Positions 36,889 to 47,759 of a stretch of 64,000 nt of DNA are shown here, piece after piece (position 1 is the first letter of the stretch; every line of letters begins with the position of its first letter). The position numbers were made by a program, and so were the translations under genes. Source of the DNA: Planctomycetota bacterium (GTDB taxonomy: Bacteria; Planctomycetota; Phycisphaerae; Phycisphaerales; SM1A02); assembly GCA_016872835.1 (NCBI GenBank), contig VGYX01000011.1:38080-102079 (forward strand). Direction: 5' to 3'. The notes below the pieces were generated by a model. It ran no database searches. It was not told the origin of the DNA and saw only the letters and a program-made list of their open reading frames with translations.

Positions 36889-37877
36889 AGTGCGCGGCGA
36901 TCCTGATCACCGCGCTGCTTGGCGCCCGGGCGTTCGCCGCGGGCGAACCAGGCGCCACCATCAGCCGTTCCGCCGATGGCGCGGGTGCGCGTGTCACGGT
37001 GACCGCCAAGGCGACCATCCGCACCGGCGAGCCGCTTGGCGTGGACTTCACCGTGGAGCGCCCCGCCGACACCAGCGTGATCGTGCCGGCGCTCAAGAAT
37101 GCGCTGGACCCATGGGACGTCCGCGACGCACGCGCCCTGCCGAGCGACCCCGCGAATCCAGGCCGCACCACCGAGCGCCTCACGCTGGTCACCTTCGAGA
37201 GCGGCGACCTGAAGGTGCCATCGCTCGCCTTCCGCATCCGCGCTGCCGACGGCACCGAGACTGAACTGAAGAGCCCCGAGCTGCCCGTGACGGTGCAGTC
37301 GCTGCTGGCCGATGGCTTCGATCCGTCACGCATCCGCGACGTGAAGGGTGCGGTCGAGATTCCGCTGGGTGCGCGCTGGCCGTGGATCGTGGGCGGTATC
37401 GCGATGGTCGCCATGCTCGGATGGCTCGCACATCGATGGTGGCGTGGCCGCCTGCGTCACGAGGCCCCGCCTGAACCCGCGCACACGCGCGCCCTGCGCG
37501 AACTCGACGAGCTGGGTGCACGCGAACTGCCCCAGAAGGGCCTGGTGCTCGACTTCTATGTGCTGCTCTCGGACACCGTGCGCCGTTACGTCGAGGGTCG
37601 CTTCGGCATCCGTGCGCCCGAGCAGACCACGAAGGAGTTCCTGCAGGCCGCACGCCATCACCCGTCGATCCGCGACGACCACCAGCGCATGCTCGCCGCA
37701 TTCCTGCGTGCCGCCGACATGGTGAAGTTCGCCGCGCAGCGGCCGGGGCCTTCCGAGTGCGAACGCGGTCTCGACGCCGCACGCGGTTTCGTGCGTGAAA
37801 GCATGCCGATCGGCGACATCGACGATGCGACATCGGCATCGAACGCGTCGCCATCTTCGCAGGAGGCCCAACGATGA
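36885..37877 (+). CDS. Membrane-anchored protein of the Bat operon (BatD/DUF4381-like)
   Basis: A 330-residue protein. There is a signal peptide (residues 1-18), then an extracytoplasmic beta-rich domain of about 140 residues. One transmembrane helix lies near 163-185 (WPWIVGGIAMVAMLGWLAHRWW), followed by a cytoplasmic helical tail with TRALRELDELGARELPQKGLVLDFYVLLSDTVRRYVEGRFGIRAPEQTTKEFLQAA. The tail is the element shared by the DUF4381/BatD partners of MoxR systems. The ATGA overlaps on both sides fix it inside the operon. Confidence 0.82.
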   Translation: MKCAAILITALLGARAFAAGEPGATISRSADGAGARVTVTAKATIRTGEPLGVDFTVERPADTSVIVPALKNALDPWDVRDARALPSDPANPGRTTERLTLVTFESGDLKVPSLAFRIRAADGTETELKSPELPVTVQSLLADGFDPSRIRDVKGAVEIPLGARWPWIVGGIAMVAMLGWLAHRWWRGRLRHEAPPEPAHTRALRELDELGARELPQKGLVLDFYVLLSDTVRRYVEGRFGIRAPEQTTKEFLQAARHHPSIRDDHQRMLAAFLRAADMVKFAAQRPGPSECERGLDAARGFVRESMPIGDIDDATSASNASPSSQEAQR

Positions 37878-38956
37878 GCACGCTTGCCATCGACGATCCG
37901 TGGTTCCTGCTGCTGCTGCCGCTGGCCGCGCTCGGTTTCTGGCGCCTGTGGCGACGCAAGCCCACGCTGCGCTTCAGCGCCGCCGCGCGCGCCAAGGCCG
38001 CAGGACCAGGCATGGTCGCGCGCCTGCGATGGCTGCCGATGGCGCTGCGCGCGCTGGCATTGGCGCTGGTGGTGCTGTGCATCGCGCGTCCAGTGCGACT
38101 GAACGAGAACACCCGCACGATCACCGAGGGCGTGGCGATCCAGCTGGTGGTCGACCGCTCCAGCAGCATGCTGGCGATGGACTTCGAGCGTCAGGGCCGC
38201 GCCGTCGACCGGCTCACGGCGTTGAAGGACGTCGTCGATCGCTTCGTGCAGGGCGGCGGAGGACTGGCCGGTCGCGCCGACGACCTGGTGGGCCTTGTCA
38301 CGTTCGCGCGCAACGCGGACTCGATGAGTCCGATGACGCTCGATCATGAGTGGCTGCTTGCTGCGCTGAAGGATGTGCAGCCAGCGGAGCCGGGCTCGAG
38401 CGAGGACGGCACCGCCATCGGCGATGGTGTCGCGCTTGGCGCCGAGAAACTGCGGGACGCCACCGAGAAACGCGGCGACGAGAGCCGCCGCATCAAGAGC
38501 AAGGTGCTGGTGCTGCTGACCGACGGCGAGAACAACGCCGGCGACATCGATCCCATGACCGCGGCAGAGCTCTGCCAGACGCTCGGCATCAAGCTCTACA
38601 CCATCGGCATGGGTACGCGCGGCATGGCACCCATGCCGATCAAGACCCCGTTCGGTATCCAGATGACGCGCCAGCCCGTCACGATCGACGAGAACCTTCT
38701 TCGCGCGATGGCCGAGCGGACCGGAGGCCAGTACTTCCGCGCCACCGATTCGCGCAGCCTGGACGGGATCTACGCGAAGATCGACGAACTCGAGAAGACC
38801 GTGACCGAGCAAAAGCGCACCGTGCAGGCGAAGGACCTTTCGGTCGAGTCGTTCCGGCTGGGCGCCCTGCCCATGCCGCCCATGCTGGCCCTTGCGCTCG
38901 CGGTGCTGCTGCTCGAGATCGCCCTCTCACACACGCGCTGGAGGACGCTGCCATGA
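37874..38956 (+). CDS. von Willebrand factor A membrane protein (BatA-like)
   Basis: A 360-residue protein with two N-terminal membrane helices (about 10-25 and 55-73) and one at the C-terminus (about 330-350) flanking a von Willebrand A domain. The metal-ion-dependent adhesion site is intact: VVDRSSSML (DxSxS), the Thr in SSEDGTAIGDGV and VLLTDGENNAGDID. The VWA domain should face the periplasm. Such Bat proteins form complexes with BatB and respond to MoxR. ATGA overlaps at both ends. Confidence 0.92.
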   Translation: MSTLAIDDPWFLLLLPLAALGFWRLWRRKPTLRFSAAARAKAAGPGMVARLRWLPMALRALALALVVLCIARPVRLNENTRTITEGVAIQLVVDRSSSMLAMDFERQGRAVDRLTALKDVVDRFVQGGGGLAGRADDLVGLVTFARNADSMSPMTLDHEWLLAALKDVQPAEPGSSEDGTAIGDGVALGAEKLRDATEKRGDESRRIKSKVLVLLTDGENNAGDIDPMTAAELCQTLGIKLYTIGMGTRGMAPMPIKTPFGIQMTRQPVTIDENLLRAMAERTGGQYFRATDSRSLDGIYAKIDELEKTVTEQKRTVQAKDLSVESFRLGALPMPPMLALALAVLLLEIALSHTRWRTLP

Positions 38957-39980
38957 CCCCGGGCGCCTTCCAGTTCGCGCAACCGTGGGCCGCGTGGTGG
39001 CTCTGGCTCGTGGCCGGCGCCGCGGTGCTCATGGTGGTCGGCCTGCGCCGACGCCGACGGCTGCTGGAGCTGGTCGCCGCCACGCCACTGCTGGCCCGAC
39101 TTGCGCCCAATCTGGACCTCTCACGCGCGTGGATCCGCGCCAGCCTCTCCACGCTCACGCTCGCGGCGCTCACGGTGGCGCTGATGGATCCACGCTGGGG
39201 CATGCAGGTCGAGCAGGTGCAGCGACGCGGTCTCGACGCGATCTTCGTGCTCGACGTGAGCCGAAGCATGCTGGCTGGAGACGCGACGCCCAGCCGACTG
39301 GAACGCGCCAAGCAGTTCGTGATCGACGCCAGCGAGGCGCTCGAGGGGGATCGCGTGGGCCTTGTCGATTTCGCCGGCAGCGCAAGCCTGCGCGTGCCTC
39401 TCACCCTGAACTATGCCGCGTTCCGACAGGCCGTGCAGAATCTCGAGCCCAAGGCCGCGGCGCGCGGCGGATCGATGCTGGGCGAGGCGATCCGCATGGC
39501 CGCCAACAGCTTCCCGACCGCCGACAAGGGTGCACGCGCCGTGATCGTGCTCTCCGACGGCGAGGACATGGGCAGCGATCCCGCCAAGGCCGCGGCCGAA
39601 GCGCTCGAGGCATCCGGCGTGCGCGTGTACACCGTCGGCATCGGTGACAGCCGTGACGGCGCCCGCGTTCCGCTGGTGGGTGCCGATGGCCAGCGCCGCT
39701 ATCTGGTGCACGATGGTCAGGAAGTCTGGTCGAAGATGAATCCGGACACGCTGCGCGAGATCGCGCAGGCCGGCGGCGGCGCGTTCATTCCCGCGGGCAC
39801 CGCGCAGATCGACATGGCCGGCGTGTATCGCGATTCGCTCGCGGGCCTGGATCGCGTCGATCAGGAATCCAGCCTCGTGAAGCGGCAGACGCCGCGCTTT
39901 CAGTGGTTCGCGGCGGCGGCGCTGGTGCTGCTGGTCGCGGAAAGCCTGATCACCGATCGTCGCGCCCGCAGGGAGGTCGC

Positions 39981-39984
<4 letters not shown>
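38953..39984 (+). CDS. von Willebrand factor A membrane protein (BatB-like)
   Basis: A 343-residue partner of the previous protein, with the same layout: membrane helices at about 15-32 and 60-78, a VWA domain and a C-terminal helix (about 318-335). The metal site reads VLDVSRSML (DxSxS), Thr/Ser in GGSMLGEAI and VIVLSDGEDMGSD. Tandem VWA proteins are the rule in Bat operons. The start overlaps the previous stop (ATGA). Confidence 0.92.
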
Positions 39985-41351
<1,367 letters not shown>

Positions 41352-41367
41352 TAGGCTTCAGACTTTC

Positions 41368-43191
41368 ATGACACGCCTTGTGGCCATCCTTGCCCTGCTG
41401 CTCACCACGCTTGCCGCGCGCGCGCAGACGGTCGAGTTCCGCATGCAGGAACGCGACGGCTGGGTGGGCTCTCCGATGGTCATGGAGGTCGATGTCCAGA
41501 ACGCCGCCGACGCGAATGCACCCGAGGTCGCAGCCACACCCGACTTCGACGTGCGCGTGGATCCCTCGCCGCGCCGAATGGAGTGGCGTCAGAGCATCAA
41601 CGGACGCAACACCAGTCGCAGCAGCCTGATCTGGCGCATCGAGTTCACCCCCAAGCGAGAGGGCAAGTTCCCGCTGCCCGAGGTCGTGCTGCGCAGCGGC
41701 TCACGGACCTGGCGCAATCCCCCGCAGGAAGTCTCGGTCACAAGTTCCACCTCCAACGACACGCTTCGTCTGGAGGTGACCACCGATCCACCCAACCCAT
41801 GGGTTGGGCAAAGCGTGAAGCTGTCGCTGCGAATCCTGGTGCGGCCATTCACCAGCGCACAGCACGGCGTGACACTGGACGAGTCGCAGATGTGGCGGCT
41901 GCACGACGACGCTGGCTGCTCGTGGGGCATCCTCCAGCCACGCATCCGCGAACTCGCGCAGTCGAATCGTCGCCCCGCAGGCACGGAGCAGGTCATCGAC
42001 GGCAAGTCGTGGATCGTCTACGAGATCGAGACCCCGTTCACGCCGGATCGCGCCGGCCCCGTCTCGCTGGGCGAACTTCGCGTCGCCTGGCGCTACCCCA
42101 CCAGCCTCACGGTGGGTCGCGACTTCTTTGGCAGTCCAGAACTCAGTCTCAGTGGCGTGCGACCGGTCACCGCCACGCTGGCCGAGCGTTCGATCGTGGC
42201 GCGCGCACTGCCGGAAAACGGCCGCCCTGCCTCGTTCCGCGGCGCCGTGGGTCAGTTTGAACTCCGCGTGGCCGCCAAGCCTACGCAGGTCGCGATGGGC
42301 GATCCGATCACGCTGTCCATCTCGATCATCGACCGCAGCCGCGGTGGCGAGGAACTGAAGACCCTGCAGCCACCACCGGTCGATGCCGACGCGCTTGGCG
42401 ACGCGTTCCGCGTGCCAAGTGACCCGCTGGCCGGCACTGTCGATGGCGCGATGAAGACCTTCACGCAGACCATTCGCCCCACCACCACGACTGTCACGCA
42501 GATTCCGCCGATCGAGTTCAGCTGGTTCGATCCAGCCAAGGGTGAGTACGAAACCGCACGCTCGCAGCCGATCGACATCCGCGTGAGCCCTTCAGAGCGC
42601 CTGACGAGTGATCGCATCGAGAGCGTCGCGACGACCCCCGCCGCAAGCCGCCAGACCGCATCGTTGACCGAGGTCGACGGTGGACTCGTCGCCAATATCG
42701 CACCAACCGCTGCGCTGCTTCGCGACGGTCGGCTGACGCTTGGCGCTGGCACCATGCTGGTCTTCGGCGTTCCCCCGATCCTTGCCGCCATCGCGCTGCT
42801 TGTTCGCCGCCGTCAGGATCGCATGCAGGGCGACGCCGGCCTGGTGCGCGCCCTCCGCGCCGATCGCGCGGCCCGCGAGGCGCTGCAGCAGGCGGCCGAT
42901 CTGCCCGCCCTGTGTGCCGCGCTGTGCGAATTCATCGCGGCCCGGACCAGCCGCGCCAGCGGCACCGTCACGCGCGCACAGGCCGTGGACCTTGCAGGCC
43001 AGTCCGGCGCCGACGATGCCCTGTGCACCACGCTGGACCAGCTGCTCGCCTCGGGCGAGCGTGCGGCCTTCGCACCTGCGCGTGGCGGTGACGCCTCGAC
43101 CGCCCGCGTACAGGCGGTTGCGCTGCTGCAAGCTCTCGTGAGGCTCGACTGGAAGCGTCGCGCGGTCGATGTGCTGGAGGACGCGGCATGA
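41368..43191 (+). CDS. BatD-like protein
   Basis: A 607-residue protein with a signal peptide (1-19) and beta-rich extracytoplasmic repeats of the BatD (oxygen-tolerance) type: VEFRMQERDGWVGSPMVMEVDVQNA and RSSLIWRIEFTPKREGKFPLPEVVLRSG, then DTLRLEVTTDPPNPWVGQSVKLSLRILVRPF. One membrane helix near 468-487 leads to a cytoplasmic tail of about 115 residues with helical repeats. Probably a scaffold for the VWA proteins at the cell envelope. Starts 16 bases after the TPR gene and overlaps the next gene (ATGA). Confidence 0.9.
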   Translation: MTRLVAILALLLTTLAARAQTVEFRMQERDGWVGSPMVMEVDVQNAADANAPEVAATPDFDVRVDPSPRRMEWRQSINGRNTSRSSLIWRIEFTPKREGKFPLPEVVLRSGSRTWRNPPQEVSVTSSTSNDTLRLEVTTDPPNPWVGQSVKLSLRILVRPFTSAQHGVTLDESQMWRLHDDAGCSWGILQPRIRELAQSNRRPAGTEQVIDGKSWIVYEIETPFTPDRAGPVSLGELRVAWRYPTSLTVGRDFFGSPELSLSGVRPVTATLAERSIVARALPENGRPASFRGAVGQFELRVAAKPTQVAMGDPITLSISIIDRSRGGEELKTLQPPPVDADALGDAFRVPSDPLAGTVDGAMKTFTQTIRPTTTTVTQIPPIEFSWFDPAKGEYETARSQPIDIRVSPSERLTSDRIESVATTPAASRQTASLTEVDGGLVANIAPTAALLRDGRLTLGAGTMLVFGVPPILAAIALLVRRRQDRMQGDAGLVRALRADRAAREALQQAADLPALCAALCEFIAARTSRASGTVTRAQAVDLAGQSGADDALCTTLDQLLASGERAAFAPARGGDASTARVQAVALLQALVRLDWKRRAVDVLEDAA

Positions 43192-43994
43192 GCGTTCGCG
43201 CACTCCTGCTTTCGATCGCCTTCGCGCTTGCGGCCACCGGTCTTGCACGAGCCGATGACGCCGCAGATCTTGCAGCGGCCCAAGGCGCCTACGACCGCGG
43301 CGCCGAACTGCAGCGCGCCGACCCCGCGGCGTCGCGTACGCAATTTGAGGCCGCCGTAAAGGGCTTCCAGTCGCTGATCGATCGCGGGCTCGTGAACGGC
43401 CCCCTGCTTTACAACGTGGGCAATGCGCAGATGCAGCTGGGTCAGACTGGTGCGGCCATCGGCAGCTATCTGCGCGCGCAGCGGCTCATGCCTGGTGACG
43501 GTCGCCTGCAGGCGAATCTGGCGCACGCACGCACGCAAGTGAAGGATCGCTTCGATCGAGGATCAGGCCTGCTGCTTGAGGATGTCGCCGGCTGGTGGCA
43601 CCTGCTCACGCAGCCATCGCGATGGTGGCTCGGTTTCGCCGCATGGCTTGCCGCGTGGTCGCTCGTGATCGTGCGGCTGCTCACGCCGTGGCAACCGATC
43701 GCGCGCGTTTTCCCGCCCGCGACAGCGTGGGCGCTTGGACTCGTGGGTGCCGTGATACTGGCCACGGTGATCGTGGATGTCGCCGCGCCCATATGGCGAC
43801 CGGTGGGCGTGACCGTGAGCGACGGCGTGGTGGTGCGCAAAGGCAACGGTGATGGATTCGAACCCGCGTTCGCCGAGCCACTCTCGCAGGGCGTGGAATT
43901 CCGCGTGCTCGAAGAGCGCCCGGGCTGGATCCAGATCCGGCTGCCGGACGGCAAGTCCGGCTGGATCCGGTCGCTGCAGGCCTCCACGGCCTGA
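43188..43994 (+). CDS. BatE-like TPR and SH3 membrane protein
   Basis: A 268-residue protein with a signal peptide (about 1-22) and one or two TPR units (PLLYNVGNAQMQLGQTGAAIGSYLRAQRLMPGDGRLQANL). Two membrane helices follow (about 144-160 and 178-200), then a bacterial SH3-like domain at the C-terminus (GVVVRKGNGDGFEPAFAEPLSQGVEFRVLEERPGWIQIRLPDGKSGWI). This TPR-membrane-SH3 order is that of BatE. Last gene of the coupled moxR-Bat set. The SH3 domain may bind peptidoglycan (inference). Confidence 0.9.
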   Translation: MSVRALLLSIAFALAATGLARADDAADLAAAQGAYDRGAELQRADPAASRTQFEAAVKGFQSLIDRGLVNGPLLYNVGNAQMQLGQTGAAIGSYLRAQRLMPGDGRLQANLAHARTQVKDRFDRGSGLLLEDVAGWWHLLTQPSRWWLGFAAWLAAWSLVIVRLLTPWQPIARVFPPATAWALGLVGAVILATVIVDVAAPIWRPVGVTVSDGVVVRKGNGDGFEPAFAEPLSQGVEFRVLEERPGWIQIRLPDGKSGWIRSLQASTA

Positions 43995-44007
43995 GGTGTG
44001 CGCGCAC

Positions 44008-44013
44008 TAGACT
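44008..44013 (+). promoter_or_regulatory. Candidate -10 element of the WYL gene
   Basis: CTAGACT of the recurrent GCTA-type lies 20 bases before the ATG at 44034, just after the Bat operon. The gene also has a good AAGGAGG site. Confidence 0.35.
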
Positions 44014-44033
44014 GCGGCCCGCAAGGAGGCCGC

Positions 44034-45116
44034 ATGAGTCCATCGCGCAAGAAGAAGGGTGTCCGGAGTTCGCAGAAGGCGGTGGCCGATCGCCATCTCG
44101 AGATCAAGCTCGCCGCCGAGCAAGGTCAAGGCGATCTGGTGCGCTGGATCTGTGACAAGTTCGGCTTCGGCCCGCGCACCGCGCGGCGCGATCTGCTGGC
44201 GATCAAGCGCACCGACATGCCCTGGTGGAAGAGGAACATCCACGAGATGCGCGGACTGATAAACGGCCGCAGCGGCCCGGACGGCCACACGCCCGAGCGA
44301 CCCGAACTGCAGGAGGCGATCGCCGGCGTGGTGGTGCTGGAGAAGCTCACGGGCGGCCTGTTGTCGATCGCCCAGCGCGACGCCACACGCGCAGCCAAGC
44401 AGACCGAGCGGCTGCTTGGCGCCAAGGACGAGCAGAATGTGCGCGCACTGCGCCGTTTCATCCAGCTGCGTCATCAGCCCACGCGCGTCACCCCGGCGCA
44501 GACCGAGGCCTTCGCGCGCATCGTCGAGGCGCATCTGAAGGGTCAGGCCGTCGAGATCGTCTACTCCAATGTCGATGAGCCGCTGGTCTCAAGCACCAGC
44601 ACACCCGCTGTATCCGGCAAGGCGCGCAAGGCTCCACCCCGTCGATGCATCGGGCCCGTGTGCCTGTTCCACGCCAAGCGCAGCTGGTATCTGCTGGCGC
44701 AGGTGCTTGAGGGCAAGAGCAAGGGCGAACTGCGGCAGTTCAAGCTGGCGCGCATCGAGCGCACCGAGATCGTGAACCAGGCGTGGACTCCCTCAGCCGA
44801 CTTCGATCTGGAGTCGCACCTGCAGGGCGCGTGGGAGCTCTTCCGCCGCAGCGACGGCGTGGACCGCGGCATCCGCGTGGTGGTGGATTTCGACGCACTC
44901 TTCAGCAAGAACATCGTGGAAACCATGTGGCACAGCACGCAGTCGATCCAGCCGCTGCCGGCGGGCGGCGTGCGCTTCACCGCAAAGGTGAACGGATTCG
45001 ACGAGATTCTGTGGTGGGTGCTGCAGATGGGGTCGCACGCGCGCGTGGTCGAGCCGCCGGAACTGCGCGAGTTGCTGGCGAAGGAACTCGAAGCCACGCG
45101 GAAACTTTACGCCTGA
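44034..45116 (+). CDS. WYL-domain transcriptional regulator
   Basis: A 360-residue protein. The N-terminal part (about 15-75) is a helix-turn-helix (HLEIKLAAEQGQGDLVRWICDKFGFGPRTARRDLLAIK). The middle carries the WYL ligand-sensing domain with SWYLLAQVLEGKSKGELRQFKLARIERTEI, and the C-terminal extension reads RVVVDFDALFSKNIVETMWHSTQSIQPLPAGGVRFTAKVNGFDEILWWVLQMG. WYL proteins sense nucleic acids or nucleotides. Its position right after the Bat operon suggests it might control it, but nothing in the sequence proves this. ATG at 44034 with AAGGAGG. Confidence 0.9.
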   Translation: MSPSRKKKGVRSSQKAVADRHLEIKLAAEQGQGDLVRWICDKFGFGPRTARRDLLAIKRTDMPWWKRNIHEMRGLINGRSGPDGHTPERPELQEAIAGVVVLEKLTGGLLSIAQRDATRAAKQTERLLGAKDEQNVRALRRFIQLRHQPTRVTPAQTEAFARIVEAHLKGQAVEIVYSNVDEPLVSSTSTPAVSGKARKAPPRRCIGPVCLFHAKRSWYLLAQVLEGKSKGELRQFKLARIERTEIVNQAWTPSADFDLESHLQGAWELFRRSDGVDRGIRVVVDFDALFSKNIVETMWHSTQSIQPLPAGGVRFTAKVNGFDEILWWVLQMGSHARVVEPPELRELLAKELEATRKLYA

Positions 45117-45123
45117 AGCGCAT

Positions 45124-45930
45124 TCAGGCGCCCGTCACCCCCGTCACCAGCGCCACACCTGCCACCGCGAGCAGCACCGCCACCACCAACCGCAACCGCA
45201 CCACGCTGATCGACTGCAGCCATCGCGAGCCCACCCACGAACCCACGCAACCGGCCACGCACGCCGCCGCGACCAGACCGAACAACGAGGGGCGATCTCC
45301 GCTCGCGGTCGGCGCAGCCTGCAGGGCCGCAGCGATGCCCAAACCGTACACCACGAGTCGCGACGCATCGACGACCGTCGAGATCACGTTCGCCGTGCCC
45401 ACATAAGCCTGCTTCGAGAGACCCGCGCTCATCAGGAATGGCGCGCGCAACGCACCCTGCATGCCCGAGAGCCCGCCGAAGAACCCGCTGAGCGCACCGC
45501 CAATCGCAAGCCAGCGCCTGGGCAGCACCAGGGCTCGATACCACGGCAGCAGTTCCAGTCCCGCGAAGGCAAGCAGCAGAAAGCCGGTGAGCAGCTTCAC
45601 CCAGGTCACGCGCGCCACGAGCGAGCCAAGCGCCCAGCTCGCGAGCGGTTCGGCCGGCGCCAGACGCGAGAGCATCCATGCGCCCGCTGCCGCCGCGACG
45701 ATCGCAGGCAGGCCGAAGCGCAGCACGGCGCCACGATCCGCGTGGCGCCCCACCAGCGGGAGCTTGAACAGGTTGCTCACGAAATGCACCACGCCCGTGG
45801 CGGCGATGGCGACCTCGACCGGAAAGAACAGAGCGAACGCCGGCATGAGTACCGTGCCCAGACCAAAACCCGAAAGCAGCGTGATCGCCGCCACGACGAA
45901 GCTGGTGATGGGTAGGAGCAGCCAGACCAT
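45124..45930 (-). CDS. TSUP-family (TauE/SafE) membrane permease
   Basis: A 268-residue protein with about eight hydrophobic segments. The two GFGLG-type loops of the family are visible: LLSGFGLGTVLMPAFALFFPVEVAIAATGVVHFVSNLFKLPL and GGALSGFFGGLSGMQGALRAPFLMSAGLSKQAYVGTANVISTVVDASRLVVY. TSUP proteins export sulfite, sulfoacetate or similar organosulfur anions. No sulfur genes are adjacent. Convergent with the WYL gene, seven bases apart. Confidence 0.9.
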   Translation of the reverse strand: MVWLLLPITSFVVAAITLLSGFGLGTVLMPAFALFFPVEVAIAATGVVHFVSNLFKLPLVGRHADRGAVLRFGLPAIVAAAAGAWMLSRLAPAEPLASWALGSLVARVTWVKLLTGFLLLAFAGLELLPWYRALVLPRRWLAIGGALSGFFGGLSGMQGALRAPFLMSAGLSKQAYVGTANVISTVVDASRLVVYGLGIAAALQAAPTASGDRPSLFGLVAAACVAGCVGSWVGSRWLQSISVVRLRLVVAVLLAVAGVALVTGVTGA

Positions 45931-46046
45931 CGCAAGCGGACGCTACCAACAGACGAGCGGCCTCCACTGCCGATGCGCGAGAGTTCTCGTGCGCCCAATG
46001 CCGCCCCTCGAGAAAGCTTCAGCGCGGATGTGGATTTCCGCCCGGC

Positions 46047-46268
46047 GTGACACTGACGAAGCGACCATCGCGGAATCGCGCGAAGAATTCGCCTGCCGCC
46101 CCGCTGCGCCTCACCGACCTGGCCAACGTCGGCCCCGTCACACTCGCCGACCTGCACACACTCGGCTTCCGCACCGTGCGGCAACTCGTGCGCCACGACG
46201 CACTGCGCCTGTCTCGCTCACTGTGCCCCCGCCCCGATGTCGCTGATGGTGCCGGAGGGGGAGATTAG
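46047..46268 (+). pseudogene. Truncated helix-hairpin-helix (Cdd1-like) protein
   Basis: A 73-codon frame from a GTG. Residues 20-58 (LRLTDLANVGPVTLADLHTLGFRTVRQLVRHDALRLSRSLC) match the first half of small helix-hairpin-helix proteins of the Cdd1 type (PF11731), normally about 85-100 residues. After SLC the expected continuation (a turn and a helix ending the domain) is replaced by PRPDVADGAGGGD and a stop. The 3' half of the gene appears to be lost at the edge of the PEP-CTERM-like gene. A functional short protein cannot be excluded. Confidence 0.5.
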
Positions 46269-46343
46269 GCCGGTGAAGAAGAATTGATTCGCGCCGCTGG
46301 CTCACCATTCCCCACGCCGCGTTTGCGTGCCGCCCGACCGAGT

Positions 46344-47096
46344 TCAGGCTCGCCTGCGACGAGACACGGCCAGGCACCCGAAGCCCAGCAGCGTGATCAC
46401 GCCAGGCCCCGGAACAACCGTCACGCAGAGGGAGTCGATACCGCAGTCGAACACCTGCACGCCGCTGGTGGCTGTTCCGCCATCGCTCTCGCGGAAGAAG
46501 CCAAGCGTCATCATGCCTCCAGAACTGGAGAAGTCAGGGTTCTCGTTGGACAGGAGCGTGCCGTCCTCTGTGATGCGGTGCATGTGCGACGCCATGATTC
46601 CGAAGCTGCTGCTGATCGACCATGTGTTGTACTGCGGCGCCGGCATGTTGAAGGTCCCGACGCGCTGCACGTAGGTCATTCCGGATTGCTGGATCACGAG
46701 CCCCCCGCGTTGGCCGTCACCACTCGTCTGAAGGTTCAGGGAGTACTCCCGGTAGTTGAAGTGGGAGATCGGACCCTGTGTCGCCAGGTCGTACGTGAAG
46801 GATGCTCTCAGGTGGATCGCGAAGACGGATGCGCCCAAGCCGCCGACCTGCACGGTGTTCGTCACACGCAGGTATTCGCCGATGCCATCCACGGCGCCGC
46901 CGTTCAGCACCTGGACCGAACTTACGCTGCTCCCCGTCCCGAGGGCGTTGGTGATGCCGACGCACGTCCAGTCCCCGGCGACAAAGGTGCCGTCGGTGTA
47001 GGAGATTTCCGCAAGGACGGGTGTGGTCGCCGCGGACAGTGCCAGCGCAGCGGTCAGACCACGGGTGGCCATCGTGTTGGGGTGCAGTCGGTTCAT
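46344..47096 (-). CDS. Secreted protein with PEP-CTERM-like sorting tail
   Basis: A 250-residue protein with a signal peptide (about 1-30, ending in TPVLAEIS) and a beta-rich body with many Gly, Ser and Thr. Two Cys pairs are present (DWTCVG; DCGIDSLC). The last 23 residues, VPGPGVITLLGFGCLAVSRRRRA, follow the exosortase-substrate pattern: a Pro-containing motif, hydrophobic helix and Arg cluster. The motif is VPGP rather than canonical PEP, as is common in Phycisphaerae. Likely anchored or processed at the cell surface. The start at 47096 was chosen for the signal peptide; longer frames upstream are weak. Confidence 0.85.
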   Translation of the reverse strand: MNRLHPNTMATRGLTAALALSAATTPVLAEISYTDGTFVAGDWTCVGITNALGTGSSVSSVQVLNGGAVDGIGEYLRVTNTVQVGGLGASVFAIHLRASFTYDLATQGPISHFNYREYSLNLQTSGDGQRGGLVIQQSGMTYVQRVGTFNMPAPQYNTWSISSSFGIMASHMHRITEDGTLLSNENPDFSSSGGMMTLGFFRESDGGTATSGVQVFDCGIDSLCVTVVPGPGVITLLGFGCLAVSRRRRA

Positions 47097-47759
47097 GGTT
47101 TCTTTCGGGAAAGCTTGGGGAAGCACGGCAAGGGAGCGCCGCAACGCAACACCCGGCGACGGAGCCTCAGAATGCCGCATGCAGGAAGCGCAGGCGGGGA
47201 ACAGCCCTCATGAGCCTTTGGCAGACGACGCGGGTCCGTTGGCGAGGGAGCGCTCGACGGACATATGAGGAATCAGGGACCGCAATTCAACCTAATCGAA
47301 TATCCCCGGCTGTCAAGGATTTGGTGAAATTCTGCCCCGGCTGAATCGTGCGGAGCCAAAGTGGATCCCTTGGCAAACCCTCAAAGGAGGGCGATCCGCC
47401 AGGTCCGCGACCAATTCCAGTCAGGACCGAGCGCGGCAAACGAAAACGGCCTCTGCGCTTGCACGGCGACGGCCCATCCAATTTGGGTTGTGCGCGGCCC
47501 CATTTCACAAGTGCGTGCGGGCCCCGTGGATCCGTGCACGCATCCGGGGCAGCCATCGCCGCCACCCGGCTGACCGTATCCGCGGTGGCAGAAGTGCATC
47601 GTCGAGGCGACGATCGTACGCCGCACTGGGTCGGCTGTTTCTGGGTGCGACACACGGGGGCGAATCCTTGATCGACTGACGAACCTCGAACTTGCTGCTT
47701 GGCGAGCCAGTCCGATCGAGAATTTCATGAATGCAGCCAGGCATGGTGCGACGACACGG
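47097..47759. other. 663-base gap with no convincing gene
   Basis: The stretch is less GC-biased at third positions than its neighbours and all open frames overlap each other on both strands without family resemblance. It holds the presumed promoter of the secreted-protein gene (47289-47316) and nothing else I can support. Confidence 0.6.
47289..47316 (-). promoter_or_regulatory. Sigma-70-like promoter for the PEP-CTERM-like gene
   Basis: On the minus strand TTGACA (47316-47311) and TAGGTT (47294-47289) are 16 bases apart in an AT-rich patch, giving a leader of about 185 bases. Confidence 0.45.

Noticed and set aside
47287..47740. Several overlapping frames of 60-120 codons on both strands
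   Set aside because: They overlap each other, lack ribosome-binding sites and resemble no known family. Treated as non-coding.
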